A DNA stretch of 64,000 nucleotides from Acetobacteraceae bacterium (GTDB taxonomy: Bacteria > Pseudomonadota > Alphaproteobacteria > Acetobacterales > Acetobacteraceae). A program made the position numbers and the translations under genes. This document shows, piece after piece, positions 63,562 to 64,000 of this stretch. Within the stretch, counting starts at the first letter, position 1; the number at the start of each line of letters is the position of its first letter. Below the pieces are notes generated by a model. That model saw nothing but the letters and a program-made list of their open reading frames with translations, was not told the origin of the DNA and searched no databases. The stretch spans positions 100,025 to 164,024 of the forward strand of contig CANJLW010000001.1 in NCBI GenBank assembly GCA_947475245.1, in the 5' to 3' direction.

Positions 63562-64000
63562 TCAGTACTGCCGCAGCAGGGCAACCAGCTTGCCCTGCAC
63601 CTTGACCTTTTCGGCCGGGAAGATGCGGGTTTCGTGACGAACGTTGCAGGGTTCCAGCGCGATTGAATTGCCGCGTCGGCGCAGACGCTTCAACGTGACC
63701 TCCGTCCCCTCGATCAATGCGACAACGATCTGACCATTCTCGGCGGTCTCGCTGCGTCGAATGATGACCGTGTCGCCGTCCAGGATGCCGGCTTCGACCA
63801 TCGAGTCACCGGCGACTTCCAGACCGAAATGTTCCCCACTGCCGATCATCGCCAGCGGGACTTCGATATGCGCGGGGGTATCGTTCAGCGCTTCGATCGG
63901 CAAACCGGCGGCAATTTTTCCATACAGCGGCAATTGGATCGCGCCCGCGTTGTCGGCGGTGCGAACACCCTGCAAGCGCGCGGAGAAATCGCCGCGAATC
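63562..64000 (-). CDS. lexA: LexA repressor, 5'-truncated by the window edge
   Basis: The SOS-response repressor, here from inside the protein to its stop. Visible are the linker [24 protein letters not shown], the autocleavage bond in KIAAGLP (Ala-Gly), the nucleophilic Ser in [10 protein letters not shown] and the general-base Lys in VTLKRLRR, ending VALLRQY. The N-terminal winged helix lies beyond 64000. Activated RecA triggers cleavage and derepression of SOS genes (family knowledge). Confidence 0.95.
   Translation of the reverse strand, partial: IRGDFSARLQGVRTADNAGAIQLPLYGKIAAGLPIEALNDTPAHIEVPLAMIGSGEHFGLEVAGDSMVEAGILDGDTVIIRRSETAENGQIVVALIEGTEVTLKRLRRRGNSIALEPCNVRHETRIFPAEKVKVQGKLVALLRQY

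Overview
The window looks like chromosomal DNA of a high-GC alphaproteobacterium, most likely Rhodospirillales and plausibly Acetobacteraceae. This is inferred from protein style and gene order: a DUF2007 protein and a TrmN6-like methyltransferase opposite a polyprenyl synthase, tRNA-Pro beside an NDUFS4-like complex I subunit, thrB overlapping rnhA, a PEP-CTERM protein, and Hint_2, LLM and TauD proteins. Coding density is very high, many genes overlap by 1-40 bases, and no gene-free stretch exceeds 300 bases. I saw no transposase, integrase, CRISPR array, rRNA or plasmid/phage replication gene.

Layout. 1-5.8 kb: a truncated family-5 solute-binding protein, then a plus-strand run of nicotinamidase, Zn alcohol dehydrogenase, NAD-sugar epimerase, YdcF/ElyC-like membrane protein and FemAB/GNAT-like protein. 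5.7-11.8 kb: a minus-strand PEP-CTERM repeat protein, a second FemAB/GNAT protein and a glycosyltransferase, then a secreted beta-helix protein. This is a cell-surface/exopolysaccharide neighbourhood. 11.8-16.1 kb: a catabolic set (D-2-hydroxyacid dehydrogenase, creatinase-like M24 protein, LLM flavin oxidoreductase) with a divergent LysR regulator. 16.1-19.8 kb: an HddA-like heptose kinase, an HddC-GmhB fusion (GDP-heptose synthesis) and a CNNM/CorC-type transporter. 20-28 kb: an oxidative-degradation region with a Baeyer-Villiger monooxygenase, metallo-beta-lactamase-fold hydrolase, PEP-mutase/isocitrate-lyase-fold enzyme, enoyl-CoA hydratase, LLM oxidoreductase, GH43-like beta-propeller and SDR. 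28-32 kb: housekeeping genes (nrdB, trmN6-like, DUF2007, ispB). 32-36 kb: surface/lipid genes (large HAD protein, sterol-desaturase-type hydroxylase, FkbM methyltransferase). 36-44 kb: class III aminotransferase and glutamate synthase gltBD. 44-49 kb: a minus-strand operon of alkaline phosphatase, a small exported CPFC protein, an ABC ATPase, an FtsX/MacB-type permease with a His-rich loop, and an enoyl-CoA hydratase. 49-55 kb: glnS and a 1461-residue repeat protein ending in a Hint domain. 55-60 kb: DMT transporter, TauD dioxygenase, MoxR/CoxG pair, methylisocitrate-lyase-type enzyme and DUF192 protein. 60-64 kb: tRNA-Pro, complex I subunit, thrB, rnhA, ModA-like protein, a small Gly/Ala-rich protein and the 3' part of lexA.

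How the genes may work together. Three groupings deserve attention. (1) The alkaline phosphatase operon couples a zinc enzyme to an ABC exporter-type machine with a seven-histidine extracytoplasmic segment and a cysteine-pair exported protein; a possible Pho box lies upstream. This is the best candidate for an under-described system. (2) The Baeyer-Villiger monooxygenase next to an MBL-fold hydrolase suggests ketone-to-lactone-to-hydroxyacid ring opening, with downstream acyl-CoA and PEP-mutase-fold enzymes on the other strand. (3) The PEP-CTERM protein sits between two FemAB/GNAT-type acyltransferases and a glycosyltransferase; no exosortase is in the window.

Start codons were chosen by ribosome-binding sites, overlaps with the upstream gene and family N-termini. 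Where several remain possible this is stated in the entry.
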